Positions 7,863-16,238 of a stretch of 32,850 nucleotides of DNA are shown here, in pieces. A program made the position numbers and the translations under genes. The number at the start of each line of letters is the position of its first letter. Position 1 is the first letter of the stretch. The notes beneath the pieces were generated by a model. It was not told the origin of the DNA. It ran no database searches and worked only from the letters and a program-made list of their open reading frames with translations. The DNA is taken from the NCBI RefSeq assembly GCF_000309385.1, contig NZ_JH976537.1, positions 5,603,563 to 5,636,412 of the forward strand, read 5' to 3'. Source of the DNA: Nodosilinea nodulosa PCC 7104. Lineage in GTDB: Bacteria > Cyanobacteriota > Cyanobacteriia > Phormidesmidales > Phormidesmidaceae.

Positions 7863-9023
7863 TTACATTTTCAAGCGCAGCAGAACCAGCTGGGTGGCGC
7901 GATCGCCTTCAAAGTTGTTGTCGCTGACCAGCAGCAGGCTCTGGCTGCCGTCGGGCAGGCGTGGCCCCAGGGTCATGCCCTCCAGGTTATCCACCGCCAG
8001 GGGGGTGTCGGTGAAGTCGAGCACCAGCTGCTTGCGAATCGGTGCAATGCCCGACACATCCCCTGCCAGGCTGGGAATCGATGAGGTATCGGTGGCGCCG
8101 CCGGTCGCCAGCTGGTAGAGCTTCACCTGCAAGCCGCGCAGGCCAAAGGCGCGCTCCAGGGCGAGAAAATGCCCCCCTGGGTCAATCACCAGCAGATCGG
8201 TCAGGCCGTTGACCACCGCCCCGGAGGGTTCTAGATCGAGCGGGTAGCGGTGCTCGGCAATCAGCGTGGTTTGGTCGTCGCCTACTAAGTAGTGCAAAAA
8301 GCGGCTGTTGAGGGGCTGACTGGGGTCGTCGTTGTAGTCCTGCACCAGGGCCGACTCGGTGGCGGCAAAGAGCCGAAAGGGTTCGGTCATACCCGCGCCG
8401 CCGGACGACCCGGTGACCGTCAGGGCCTCAAAGCTGAGGTTATTTTGCACGCCCCGCGTGGGGTGGCTGGGGGCATCGGGCAAATAGCGCTCGGGCAGGG
8501 GCAGGGTGGTGAGAATCTGCCCCGTCTGCCGCTCAAACTCGCCGATGAAGGGGGGCGCATTCTGCCCCACATCGCCTTCGCTGCTGATAAGCAGGGTGTC
8601 GCGGGGCGACAGGGCCAGGCCCTCGGGGTCAACGCTGCCGCTGGGGTAGGGGTTGCCCTCGGCATCCAGCAGCGGCGTGAAAGACTCGATAGTGACTGTG
8701 TCAAATCGGGGCTGGCCGGTGTCGCTGTCCGCCAGAGATATCGCCAGGGTATAGAATCGGGCGGGGCCAAACCGACCGCGATCGTCGGAGAGGGCGTAGA
8801 GCCGGTCGCGGGGGCGATCGTAGGCCAGAGCCGACAGCCCTCCTATGGTGGTGCCCTCAAAGGTCTGGGGCGGCAGGTTGTAGACATCCAGCAGCTCGGC
8901 AGTGATGGGTAAAAACAGCCGCTCTTCCGCCTTAATCTGCGGGATGGCGCAGCTGGTTAGAGCCAGCAGTAAAGCCAGCACCAACCCCATCCGCCAACGC
9001 CTGCGCTGTCTCCACTCTGCCAT
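7863..9023 (-). CDS. Esterase-like activity of phytase family lipoprotein
   Basis: This 386-aa protein has a basic, hydrophobic N-terminus with a lipobox LTSC at Cys25, so it is probably a lipoprotein anchored outside the cytoplasmic membrane. The mature part matches the phytase-like esterase family (PF13449), a beta-propeller-like fold. Typical segments are TIGGLSALAYDRPRDRLYALSDD, SVDPEGLALSP, a long acidic mid-region, and the C-terminal VDNLEGMTLGPRLPDG with LLLVSDNNF. A shorter start at Met12 would still leave a signal peptide. Neighbours give no pathway context. The exact substrate is unknown, and phosphatase activity is not certain. Confidence 0.85.
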   Translation of the reverse strand: MAEWRQRRRWRMGLVLALLLALTSCAIPQIKAEERLFLPITAELLDVYNLPPQTFEGTTIGGLSALAYDRPRDRLYALSDDRGRFGPARFYTLAISLADSDTGQPRFDTVTIESFTPLLDAEGNPYPSGSVDPEGLALSPRDTLLISSEGDVGQNAPPFIGEFERQTGQILTTLPLPERYLPDAPSHPTRGVQNNLSFEALTVTGSSGGAGMTEPFRLFAATESALVQDYNDDPSQPLNSRFLHYLVGDDQTTLIAEHRYPLDLEPSGAVVNGLTDLLVIDPGGHFLALERAFGLRGLQVKLYQLATGGATDTSSIPSLAGDVSGIAPIRKQLVLDFTDTPLAVDNLEGMTLGPRLPDGSQSLLLVSDNNFEGDRATQLVLLRLKM

Positions 9024-9156
9024 CGATTACACCTGCGTAGTTCTGGGTCAGCACCCTCTAGGATAGGCCAAGGTTGTGTTCGCTAAACTACCGTTCGACC
9101 TACCCCAGAACAGTAAATTTAATGGCAGTCAATGCTGTATTTAGGTCATCGCCGCA

Positions 9157-10269
9157 ATGCCGCTCCGCCTCCAGCAGGATGAATTGGTCAAGTCGCCGCT
9201 GTTTTTGCTGGCCCCCTTCTTCTTTTTAGGCACCGCGATGGTGGTGATGAAGCTGATCATCCCCCACACCACGCCCCTGTTTTTGGCGGCCTTTCGGCTG
9301 CTGCCCGCCGGAGCGATCGTGCTGCTGCTGGCGGCGGTGCTGAAGCTGCCCCAGCCCAAGACCGCGCAGGCGTGGCTGTGGATTGCGCTCTTTGCCCTCA
9401 TCGATGGCGCCCTTTTTCAAGGGTTTTTAACCACGGGCCTGGTCAACACTGGGGCCGGGTTGGGGGCGGTGCTAATCGATGCCCAGCCGCTGGTGGTGGC
9501 TCTGCTGTCGCGGCTGTTGTTCAGCGAGTTTATTGGTCTCTGGGGCTGGCTGGGTCTGCTGGTGGGCATTGTGGGCATTTGTCTCTGCGGGCTGCCCAGC
9601 GAGTGGCTGGGGGGAATGGTGAATTCGCCGATGGCCATCTTTGCCGAGGGCACTGGCGATCCCCTCAGCATCACCAACATGCTGGGCAGCGGCGAGTTTT
9701 TGATGCTGATGGCGGCCCTGTCGATGTCCTTTGGCACCATTATTGTGCGCTACGTCAAGCAGCACGCCGACCCCATTGTTGCCACCGGCTGGCACATGCT
9801 GCTGGGCGGCCTGCCGCTTATCGCGCTGTCGGCCTGGGGGGAAACCGACCAGATTTCGGCCCTCCAGGGTCTGGACTGGCTGGGACTGGCCTATGCCACC
9901 CTGTTTGGCACGGCGGTTACCTACGGCATTTTCTTTTTCTTGGCGGCGGTGGGCAACATGACCAGCGTCAGCGCGCTGATCTTTCTCACCCCGGTGTTTG
10001 CCCTGCTGTTTAGCAGCCTGTTTTTGGCTGAGCGGCTGACGCAGTTTCAGTGGCTAGGCGTTGTTTTTACGCTGATTAGCGTTTACCTGGTCAACCAGCG
10101 GGAGCAGATCGCCGCCTGGACGGCCGGGTTTGGTTCGGCGGCCGAGGCGGTAGAGGATGCCCTTGAGGCTGCGGTAGAAGATGCGATCGCCCCTACCATA
10201 GCTTCCCCGGCCATCACCGCTCCCGCCGTGGCCGAGCAGGCTGCCCACCCGCCCACGGCGATTGACTAA
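9157..10269 (+). CDS. EamA (DMT superfamily) transporter
   Basis: This 370-aa integral membrane protein has about ten hydrophobic helices arranged as two EamA repeats: one from residues 15-150 (FLGTAMVVMKLIIPHTTPLF, then AAFRLLPAGA) and one from about 180-310 (MLMAALSMSFGTIIVRY, SALIFLTPVFALLF, FLAERLTQFQWLGVVF). The tail beyond residue 320 is an Ala/Glu-rich soluble extension without a recognisable domain. Such proteins export amino acids or other metabolites, but the substrate cannot be predicted. It is divergently oriented from the lipoprotein gene across 133 bp. The TAA is at 10267-10269. Confidence 0.88.
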   Translation: MPLRLQQDELVKSPLFLLAPFFFLGTAMVVMKLIIPHTTPLFLAAFRLLPAGAIVLLLAAVLKLPQPKTAQAWLWIALFALIDGALFQGFLTTGLVNTGAGLGAVLIDAQPLVVALLSRLLFSEFIGLWGWLGLLVGIVGICLCGLPSEWLGGMVNSPMAIFAEGTGDPLSITNMLGSGEFLMLMAALSMSFGTIIVRYVKQHADPIVATGWHMLLGGLPLIALSAWGETDQISALQGLDWLGLAYATLFGTAVTYGIFFFLAAVGNMTSVSALIFLTPVFALLFSSLFLAERLTQFQWLGVVFTLISVYLVNQREQIAAWTAGFGSAAEAVEDALEAAVEDAIAPTIASPAITAPAVAEQAAHPPTAID

Positions 10270-10332
10270 ACCCCCTCTTCCAGTTTCCTGGCGCTTCAAA
10301 CCCTTGCCCTGGGCGATAGGTGCTGACTCTAC

Positions 10333-10373
10333 GCTGCGGTTTGCCTGGCGATCGCTACCAGGTAAACCGCAGC
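10333..10373. terminator. Long hairpin between convergent genes
   Basis: Sixteen-base arms, GCTGCGGTTTGCCTGG at 10333-10348 and CCAGGTAAACCGCAGC at 10358-10373, pair with a single G-U/mismatch position around a loop that contains the HIP1-like CGATCGC. It sits between the ends of the EamA gene and the FAD oxidoreductase gene and includes the last codons and stop of the latter. It is probably a bidirectional transcription end, although no T-run follows on either strand. Confidence 0.5.
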
Positions 10374-12358
10374 CCCTGGTCGATCAAAAACGCCTGGAGA
10401 GCGGGCATTTGCCCAGTTACCACAATCTGGGCCGGGGTCAGGTCGGAGGGCTTGCCGTAGCGCAGCAGCCAGCCCGCCGTCGCCCCCGCCGCACCGCCAA
10501 TGCTCCACTCGCTGTAGTGCACCCGAGTCACCCCGTTGACAATGTGGCTCACGGCCACGCTTTTGCCGCCAATCAGCACATTGTCAACTCCCTGGGGCAC
10601 CAGCGCCTCCAGGGGAATTTGCAGGGGCCGCACCACAAATTCTTTGATGCTGGCCCCCGCCGCCTCGTAGGAGGGCCGCCAGGAACGGTAGCGGCAGCCG
10701 TGGATATCGATGTCGTAGTGGGCCAGGGCCACGGCGGTATTTCTAAAATCGCGCCCGCCGGTCATGTCCTCGCGCAGGTCGGCTTCGACCGCCATAAAGC
10801 TGTCCTGACCGTAGGCAGGGCGGCCCAAAATCCGCCGTCCTTCGCGAATGTAGGGCACAATGCTGAGACCCGACTGGGTGCCCAGGGGAGATCCTTCCCC
10901 GGTTAAAAAGGTCAGGGGGAATTTTTTGGTGGCTTCGTTTTCGATTAGCCACTCGGCAAACTGTAGCGCATGAACTTCGCCGTAGTTGAGCGATTCCGTC
11001 GATAGCCCCCCCAGCCAGTCCTGGCGCTGTCCCGAGAGGCGAATGTCCTCTTCGTTAAACACCAGGGGCGGATCCATAAAGTGCCAGTCGTTGCCCCTGT
11101 TCCAGTTGATGAGCGTGATTTCACCGGGGTGGGTGATGTTGACGTTGCTGCTGCCCGGCACCTGGCTGACAATGCGGCGGTAGTTAAACACGCTGCCAAA
11201 GTTAAAAAACGGAAACCCTTGTAGATCAAATTCCTTGCGGTGCTCGGCCTTGCTCAAAATCGGATCTATTTTTTGGAGCGCTTTTAGGCTCTCGTTTTTG
11301 TCGTCGAGGGTGGCCAGCACAAAGGGATAGGTGTAGGCCTGGGTGCAGTCGGGGTTATCCTGGGCCGGGGCATTGACTTCCCCAGTAAACCCCTGCCCGT
11401 CGGACCCGATGCGGTAGGGCAGGTTGGCCCAGCCCACCAGTTCTCCGGTATCGGTGGCGTCAATCACGATCATGGGCCGATTGGGCGGTGGCTGTAGCCG
11501 AATCGGAACCTTGTTGTAGTCTTCGTCATCCGACCAGGAGTACCACTGCTCTAGCTCCTGTGAGAGTCGCCCAGTGGGCACGTAGCCCGGGTCGAGGGGC
11601 ACGCGGCGCACCCCGTACACCGCCGTCACATAGCGACCGGAAGGATCAAAGGCGGCCCCTTTAAACGCCGTGGAGGTGGCCCAGCGGCTTTCAGGGGCAT
11701 TCTGGGCCGATTCCCGCAGCAGCATTTCGGCGGCGGTGGCTCCGGCCCTTGGGGTAAAGCAGAGTTCCCCCACCCAGCAGCTGTTAATTTTATCCACCGG
11801 CAGCTGGGCGGGCAGTCCGGTCCAGGGCGGTAGGGTGACAGGCTGACGCCTGATTAAGGCCTTAAAGGCCTCCCAGCTGGGGGACAAATTGCGCCGCCAG
11901 CGCATCGCCCGCGACTCGTCTATGGCCGATACCCCCTGGGAGCTAATCTGCCCGCCTATCCAGGGCGTCAGCTCGATTAAGCAGGTGGTTGCGCCCGCTT
12001 TCATGGCGTGGGAGGCCGCCGCGACCCCCCCTAAGGTGCCGCCAATTACCACCACCTCACAGCTCCACACCTCCTCGGCCAGGGGTAGAGGCGTCAGGAT
12101 GGGGCGCCCGTTGGCGGTTTGAATCTGGCGAATGCCGGTGGCAACCTCAGCCCGATTGACAATTTGCCCCACCGGACGCTGAGTAAACTCCAGGGGCTGC
12201 CGCCAGTACTCGCTGGCTCCGCGAAAGGCTACCAGCAAAAGGGTGCTGCTGATCAGCGCCATCGTCATCAATGCCCGCCTGCGACGCCGGGCTTGCTGCC
12301 GCTTGCGCCTGGCCCTAGGCGTTGACGGCAGTGAACGATGGCGGCGGCGCTCCAGCAT
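10355..12358 (-). CDS. Membrane-anchored FAD-dependent oxidoreductase
   Basis: From the ATG at 12358 this is 667 aa (an in-frame TTG lies 6 bp upstream). Residues 1-30 are very rich in arginine and are followed by a hydrophobic segment at 30-46, giving a signal anchor. The dinucleotide-binding motif is at about 101-115 (EVVVIGGTLGGVAAA), followed by a conserved acidic strand end and WIGGQISSQG, characteristic of the FAD-dependent oxidoreductase family PF12831. Other conserved parts are VIDATDTGELVGWAN and the C-terminal NVLIGGKSVAVSHIVNG with WSIGGAAGATAGWL. The catalytic part is probably outside the cytoplasm. The substrate is unknown; relatives are annotated loosely as xanthan-lyase or secreted oxidoreductases. 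Confidence 0.85.
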   Translation of the reverse strand: MLERRRHRSLPSTPRARRKRQQARRRRRALMTMALISSTLLLVAFRGASEYWRQPLEFTQRPVGQIVNRAEVATGIRQIQTANGRPILTPLPLAEEVWSCEVVVIGGTLGGVAAASHAMKAGATTCLIELTPWIGGQISSQGVSAIDESRAMRWRRNLSPSWEAFKALIRRQPVTLPPWTGLPAQLPVDKINSCWVGELCFTPRAGATAAEMLLRESAQNAPESRWATSTAFKGAAFDPSGRYVTAVYGVRRVPLDPGYVPTGRLSQELEQWYSWSDDEDYNKVPIRLQPPPNRPMIVIDATDTGELVGWANLPYRIGSDGQGFTGEVNAPAQDNPDCTQAYTYPFVLATLDDKNESLKALQKIDPILSKAEHRKEFDLQGFPFFNFGSVFNYRRIVSQVPGSSNVNITHPGEITLINWNRGNDWHFMDPPLVFNEEDIRLSGQRQDWLGGLSTESLNYGEVHALQFAEWLIENEATKKFPLTFLTGEGSPLGTQSGLSIVPYIREGRRILGRPAYGQDSFMAVEADLREDMTGGRDFRNTAVALAHYDIDIHGCRYRSWRPSYEAAGASIKEFVVRPLQIPLEALVPQGVDNVLIGGKSVAVSHIVNGVTRVHYSEWSIGGAAGATAGWLLRYGKPSDLTPAQIVVTGQMPALQAFLIDQGLRFTW

Positions 12359-12575
12359 AGACAAAGATCGGCATACCTGCGACGTTGGTCGTCTGTGAGT
12401 GTAGCAACGATACTGCGAAACGACGCAACCAAAACCTCAGCTTGTAGCGCTTTAAGCCGATTTTGCTGGGTATGTGTAGACATTTTTAGTTCTCGAAGCA
12501 GTTGGGAGATTTAGGCCATAATGGGCACGACCTCGTGCCTTTGGGCAAATTTAACCTCCCCATCTCCCAGAATCT

Positions 12576-13025
12576 ATGCAATTCCACCTTCGGCTACAGC
12601 GCGGCCTACTGCTTCCTTTGGCATTGACTACCCTAGCGTTGACTTCGGTGCCAGCCAGGGCACAAACCGCTGTCTATTCACCCATTACGCTACCGGCCTC
12701 CCGCGAAATTAACGATATCTTGAGCGATCGCGATATTCCCACCGGAGCTGGAGGCTTTGCCCGCGACTATACGGTCAATCTTGAGGCCGGTGACCAAGTG
12801 GCGATCGATGCGATCTCCGACGAGTTCGACACCTTGGTCCTGTTGATGAATAAGGATGGCGTTACCGTCAGCGAAAACGACGATGGTCCCGACGGCACGA
12901 CTAACTCGCTGCTGTTTGCCCGCATCAGCGAGTCGGGAACCTATACGGTGCGGGTAAGCGCCTATGCCGGACAGGGTGCCGGCAATTTCTACCTCAAAGT
13001 GGCCCGCCTGCGAGAGGTCCAGTAG
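12576..13025 (+). CDS. Secreted PPC-domain protein
   Basis: This 149-aa protein has a classical signal peptide (residues 1-29, cleavage probably after ARA before Gln30). A single bacterial pre-peptidase C-terminal (PPC) beta-sandwich domain follows, recognisable by ARDYTVNLEAGDQVAIDAIS, DEFDTLVLLM and ESGTYTVRVSAYAGQGAGNF. Here the domain stands alone, without the protease it usually accompanies. This is common in cyanobacteria, where such proteins are periplasmic or extracellular. The TAG is at 13023-13025. The gene is the last backbone gene before the tRNA. Confidence 0.85.
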   Translation: MQFHLRLQRGLLLPLALTTLALTSVPARAQTAVYSPITLPASREINDILSDRDIPTGAGGFARDYTVNLEAGDQVAIDAISDEFDTLVLLMNKDGVTVSENDDGPDGTTNSLLFARISESGTYTVRVSAYAGQGAGNFYLKVARLREVQ

Positions 13026-13111
13026 GGAACCGCAGCAATTTTTTCCTGTAGCCTTGTCAGGGGTGACACCAGCTTGCTATCTTAGGTGAGCGCTGGAATT
13101 AGCGCTCCCTC

Positions 13112-13184
<73 letters not shown>

Positions 13185-13195
13185 TTCCACTAAAT

Positions 13196-13240
13196 CAAGC
13201 GAAAAGCCCCGAAGCCAAAGGTTTTGGGGCTTTTCGCTTG
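13196..13240 (+). terminator. Intrinsic terminator after tRNA-Phe
   Basis: CAAGCGAAAAGCCCC at 13196-13210 and GGGGCTTTTCGCTTG at 13226-13240 form a perfect 15-bp stem with a 15-nt loop. The arm itself provides the T-rich stretch. It lies 11 bp downstream of the tRNA. Confidence 0.8.
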
Positions 13241-13300
13241 TCAGGGCTCCAGCGAAGGTCGCTTATTTATTGGAGGAATTTGGAACAGGTTGGGGGAATT

Positions 13301-13322
13301 ATTGGGGTAAGATTGGGGTAAG
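13301..13322 (+). repeat. Two tandem 11-bp direct repeats before the integrase
   Basis: ATTGGGGTAAG occurs twice in direct tandem at 13301-13311 and 13312-13322, with a diverged third copy (GTTGGGGGAATT) just upstream. Placed between the tRNA and the integrase ribosome-binding site, these are good candidates for integrase arm-type or excisionase binding sites. They would also control the integrase promoter region. Confidence 0.5.
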
Positions 13323-13359
13323 GATTTTAGTACAAGGGTTTCATTCCTGGAGGTTGGCC

Positions 13360-14565
13360 GTGTACTCCTCTTCCCCGTCCCGTAAGGCTTCCAAGGGTTC
13401 AGTCCAGGTTAAGACGTCGAATGGACGCTTGCAGCTAGTCTTTAGCTATCAAGGTAAGCGTCGCTATATTTCGTTAGGTTTTGATGATACGGTTCAAAAT
13501 CGTAAGCTCGCGGATCTGAAGGCTCGCCAGATAGAGTTGGATATTCTTTCTGGAAACTTTGACGCGACGCTACTCAAGTACAGGCCCTCGTCAGCGGAGG
13601 TTGCCAAACCCCTTACCCCAGTTCCTACCCCAACCCCTACGGTCTACCCCTCACTAGCTGAGCTGTGGGAGAAATACACTAATTTCAAGCGTCCAGGGCT
13701 GTCCCCTAGCACGCTGGCTAAGGATTTTAATAAGGTCTCTCGCTGTATCAACCTACGGTTGCCAACAAAATCACTCAAAGATTCTGTTGCAATTCGCGAC
13801 TGGTTAGTCGCCAACAAAACTCCAAACGCTGTCAAGCGCTATTTGACTCAGTTTTCTGCCTGCTGTGATTGGGCCACGAAATCTCAGCTCATACCTCACA
13901 ATCCATTTAAAGGGATGGCAGCGGATATCAAAGTCCCCAAAGGGGATTTGGAGGAGACAGATATTAATCCCTTCAGTCTTGAAGAGAGAGATCTAATTAT
14001 CCAGGCGTTTAGGAGCGATCGCTACTATGGGGTTTATGCCCCGTTCATAGAATTTTTGTTTATGACAGGGTGCAGACCATCAGAAGCCGTTGCGCTGCAA
14101 TGGCAGTACATTTCTGAAGATTTCCGTTCCATTCGATTTGAGCAGGCAGTTGTCGTGTCAGAGAGCGGATTGGTCTGTAAGAAAGGGTTGAAGACACAGA
14201 GGAAGCGCACCTTTCCCGTAAATTCTCAACTGGCTGCGCTGTTGTCTTCAATCAAACCAGAAGTGGTGACCAGTGACATGAAAGTCTTCCCCTCCCCGGA
14301 AGGGACTTGGATCGATGTCCATAACTTAACTAATCGAGCCTGGCGATCTGTGCTCTCAAAACTTGATGGCATTGAGTATCGAAAGCTATACCAGGCTAGA
14401 CATACCTTTATTACAGCAGCACTCGAAACTGCTATTACAATGCCTGACGGACGGATCAAAATGCTTGATGCCAAAGATGTCGCCAAGTTAGTCGGAACAA
14501 GCCCTAAAATGATCTATGAGCATTATGCTGGTAAATCCAGAGAGCTTTTTGTCCCTGAATTTTAG
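13360..14565 (+). CDS. int: Tyrosine-type site-specific integrase
   Basis: The GTG at 13360 is preceded by GGAGG at 13349-13353 with 6-nt spacing, which decides the start; upstream open frame (from 13270) is noncoding. The 401-aa product has an N-terminal DUF3596-type arm-binding region (residues 10-70), a SAM-like core-binding domain (about 97-185) and a catalytic domain. There Arg239 (TGCRPSEA), Lys near 278 (GLKTQRKR), Arg347-His348 (YQARHTF) and the nucleophile Tyr389 (YEHYAG) are visible. The usual first His of HxxR is Tyr344, a common variant. It would catalyse integration of the island into the adjacent tRNA-Phe gene. Confidence 0.93.
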   Translation: MYSSSPSRKASKGSVQVKTSNGRLQLVFSYQGKRRYISLGFDDTVQNRKLADLKARQIELDILSGNFDATLLKYRPSSAEVAKPLTPVPTPTPTVYPSLAELWEKYTNFKRPGLSPSTLAKDFNKVSRCINLRLPTKSLKDSVAIRDWLVANKTPNAVKRYLTQFSACCDWATKSQLIPHNPFKGMAADIKVPKGDLEETDINPFSLEERDLIIQAFRSDRYYGVYAPFIEFLFMTGCRPSEAVALQWQYISEDFRSIRFEQAVVVSESGLVCKKGLKTQRKRTFPVNSQLAALLSSIKPEVVTSDMKVFPSPEGTWIDVHNLTNRAWRSVLSKLDGIEYRKLYQARHTFITAALETAITMPDGRIKMLDAKDVAKLVGTSPKMIYEHYAGKSRELFVPEF

Positions 14566-14592
14566 TGAAGCGGGTGATCTTTTCTGTAGAAG

Positions 14593-14895
14593 CTACAGGC
14601 TCTTCGACGAGGAGATGGGATTCGTAGCATGGTTTCTACGTGGCCTCTTCTGACAACTCATGAGACTGGCTTTGTAAACTTCAATGGCGCGCATGTGGCT
14701 AATGGGATCATTCCGATTGGAGCACCAATCTTGAATGAGTTCCAGGTTGTATCTCACGCAGCGGCTGTTGATTCTGACCCAATGAATACCCTCAATCCAT
14801 TCGCCATGAAGTCGGTATCGCTTCAATGTTTCACCGCTTAGGTCAAGGGCCTCTATAGCTTTTCTCTTGCTGACAAACAACATAATTTTCGGCAT
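14593..14895 (-). CDS. Excisionase-like small DNA-binding protein
   Basis: The product is 100 aa from the ATG at 14895; another ATG at 14883 and a TTG at 14919 are in frame. The segment SKRKAIEALDLSGETLKRYR, then HGEWIEGIHWVRINSRCVRYNLELIQDW, has the winged-helix shape of MerR/excisionase proteins found next to cyanobacterial integrases. The rest is basic and probably disordered. It faces the integrase tail to tail with 27 bp between the stops and would act as a directionality factor. The assignment rests on pattern and position, not on a conserved catalytic residue. Confidence 0.6.
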   Translation of the reverse strand: MPKIMLFVSKRKAIEALDLSGETLKRYRLHGEWIEGIHWVRINSRCVRYNLELIQDWCSNRNDPISHMRAIEVYKASLMSCQKRPRRNHATNPISSSKSL

Positions 14896-15644
14896 CCCAA
14901 GATTAAAAAGCAAGAACAACTCTGCCAGTTGACATTCAGAGAAATCTCTCAGAATTCGATATTCGATTACAAGATCACAGACAAAAATGACGCAATGGAG
15001 CTCAATGGTGTAGCAGGCACCAGGAAAGAGCGATCAACAGGCATCAATTCATCTGTATTCTCACTCTAGGCGTTGGGTATGACCAGATTGGGGACAACAG
15101 CCGTCAAATTTATGGCTAATGGAAACTTGGTAAAATAAAACCCCTGGCGCTGGCCAAGGGCTTCAGTGAAATTCGCCATCAGTATCCTAAGGTATCTCAG
15201 CCCGTGATCGCACCTTTCAGCAGGGTACCCTAGGTCGTCCTAGAGGGCTTTGCTTGCGAGGTAATGAGGAACCCCTCGTAGTCGCTTCGATGGGGGCGTG
15301 GATTGGCACAAAACTGCACGACACACCATAAAAGTAAAGAGTATCTATCACAATTGGGCGAAAATTGACCTGTTTCGGGTAAGCGCCCCACTTCCTGTGA
15401 ATCTGGCGGTTGAAGGATGTCACAACGCGGCGGGTCAAGCCACTGTAGAGCGAAGGGCAGACCTACTGCCTTCCCGTTCAACTCGATAGCGAACTCCTTA
15501 TAGTCAAACCGCCCCCGGTGCCCAGTGCATCGGGGGTTATTCAATGGCGCGATCGCGTTAATGTAGCGGTGACCTGAGCCATGATTCATCACCAAACCAT
15601 TGGCATGGTGACGCAGGTGGCACCTTCCACGTCACAATAACGCC
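14896..15644. other. About 750 bp without a convincing gene
   Basis: Several overlapping open frames exist (for example 15230-15595 on the minus strand), but their composition is not protein-like. A minus-strand hairpin with arms CCCTTGGC and GCCAGGGG followed by TTTTATTTT (15131-15160) could be a terminator. A 37-codon frame on the minus strand (15066-15179) runs across it. The region is probably remnant island DNA, and I see nothing I can name. Confidence 0.5.
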
Positions 15645-16181
15645 ATGGACCGACAGAACTGCATCAAAACGATTTCCGCCCATACCCCATTTAACGAGCA
15701 GGAAGCCGATTCCATCCCGGCCACCCTGGCTTTTCTAGACGGGCAAACCCGCTTCTGGCAGCGAGATAACTATATCGGGCACCTCACAGCTTCCGCTTGG
15801 GTGGTTAATGCCGCCAGGTCTCATGTGCTGCTGACCCACCACAAAAAGCTGAACCGCTGGCTACAGGTTGGCGGTCAAGGGGAGGAGGGAGATGGCTCTC
15901 TGCTGGAGGTGGCATTGCGCGAAGCTAGAGAAGAATGCGGCATTCAGGCGATCGCACCCCTGCAAACCACAATTTTCGATATCGGCCACCACTCCATCAA
16001 TACCGCTAAAGAACCGCCCCATGTGCATTACGACATCCGGTTTTTACTGGTGGCCCAGGACATGGAGTTCACGGTTTCTGAGGAATCCTATGCCCTGGGC
16101 TGGTTCGCCTTGGACGAGGTACCTACTATCAGCGACTCCGCCGCCTTGCATCGGATGGCGCGTAAACTGGTTGGCCAATGA
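15645..16181 (+). CDS. NUDIX hydrolase
   Basis: This 178-aa protein has the Nudix box in the variant GGQGEEGDGSLLEVALREAR followed by EECGI. The essential REAREECG part is intact. The upstream glycine-rich part has one residue more than the canonical GX5EX7 spacing, as in a known subgroup with GDxxLL. N-terminal ASAWVVNAARSHVLLTHHKK and C-terminal HYDIRFLLVA fit the same group. It would cleave a nucleoside diphosphate linked to another group, but the substrate is unknown. The ATG at 15645 follows a noncoding stretch. It could be island cargo (house-cleaning or NAD-related) or an old backbone gene. Confidence 0.9.
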   Translation: MDRQNCIKTISAHTPFNEQEADSIPATLAFLDGQTRFWQRDNYIGHLTASAWVVNAARSHVLLTHHKKLNRWLQVGGQGEEGDGSLLEVALREAREECGIQAIAPLQTTIFDIGHHSINTAKEPPHVHYDIRFLLVAQDMEFTVSEESYALGWFALDEVPTISDSAALHRMARKLVGQ

Positions 16182-16238
16182 GGACTCTTTTTGCTGCCTA
16201 CTAAGTGCTGGAAGAGTGCAGCGGTGGAAAAAATAGCT

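Noticed and set aside
12268..12483. Minus-strand frame of 71 codons beginning MSTHTQQNRLKALQAEVL
   Set aside because: The first 39 codons look protein-like, but the rest overlaps the start of the FAD oxidoreductase gene in another frame and has no recognisable domain; too weak to list as a gene.
15066..15179. 37-codon minus-strand frame MANFTEALGQRQGFYF
   Set aside because: It runs across a terminator-like hairpin, has no ribosome-binding site and is too short to support.
15230..15595. 121-codon minus-strand frame and overlapping frames in 15217-15489
   Set aside because: Rich in Pro, Cys and Arg with no motif, and overlapping frames on both strands are equally open; most likely noncoding.
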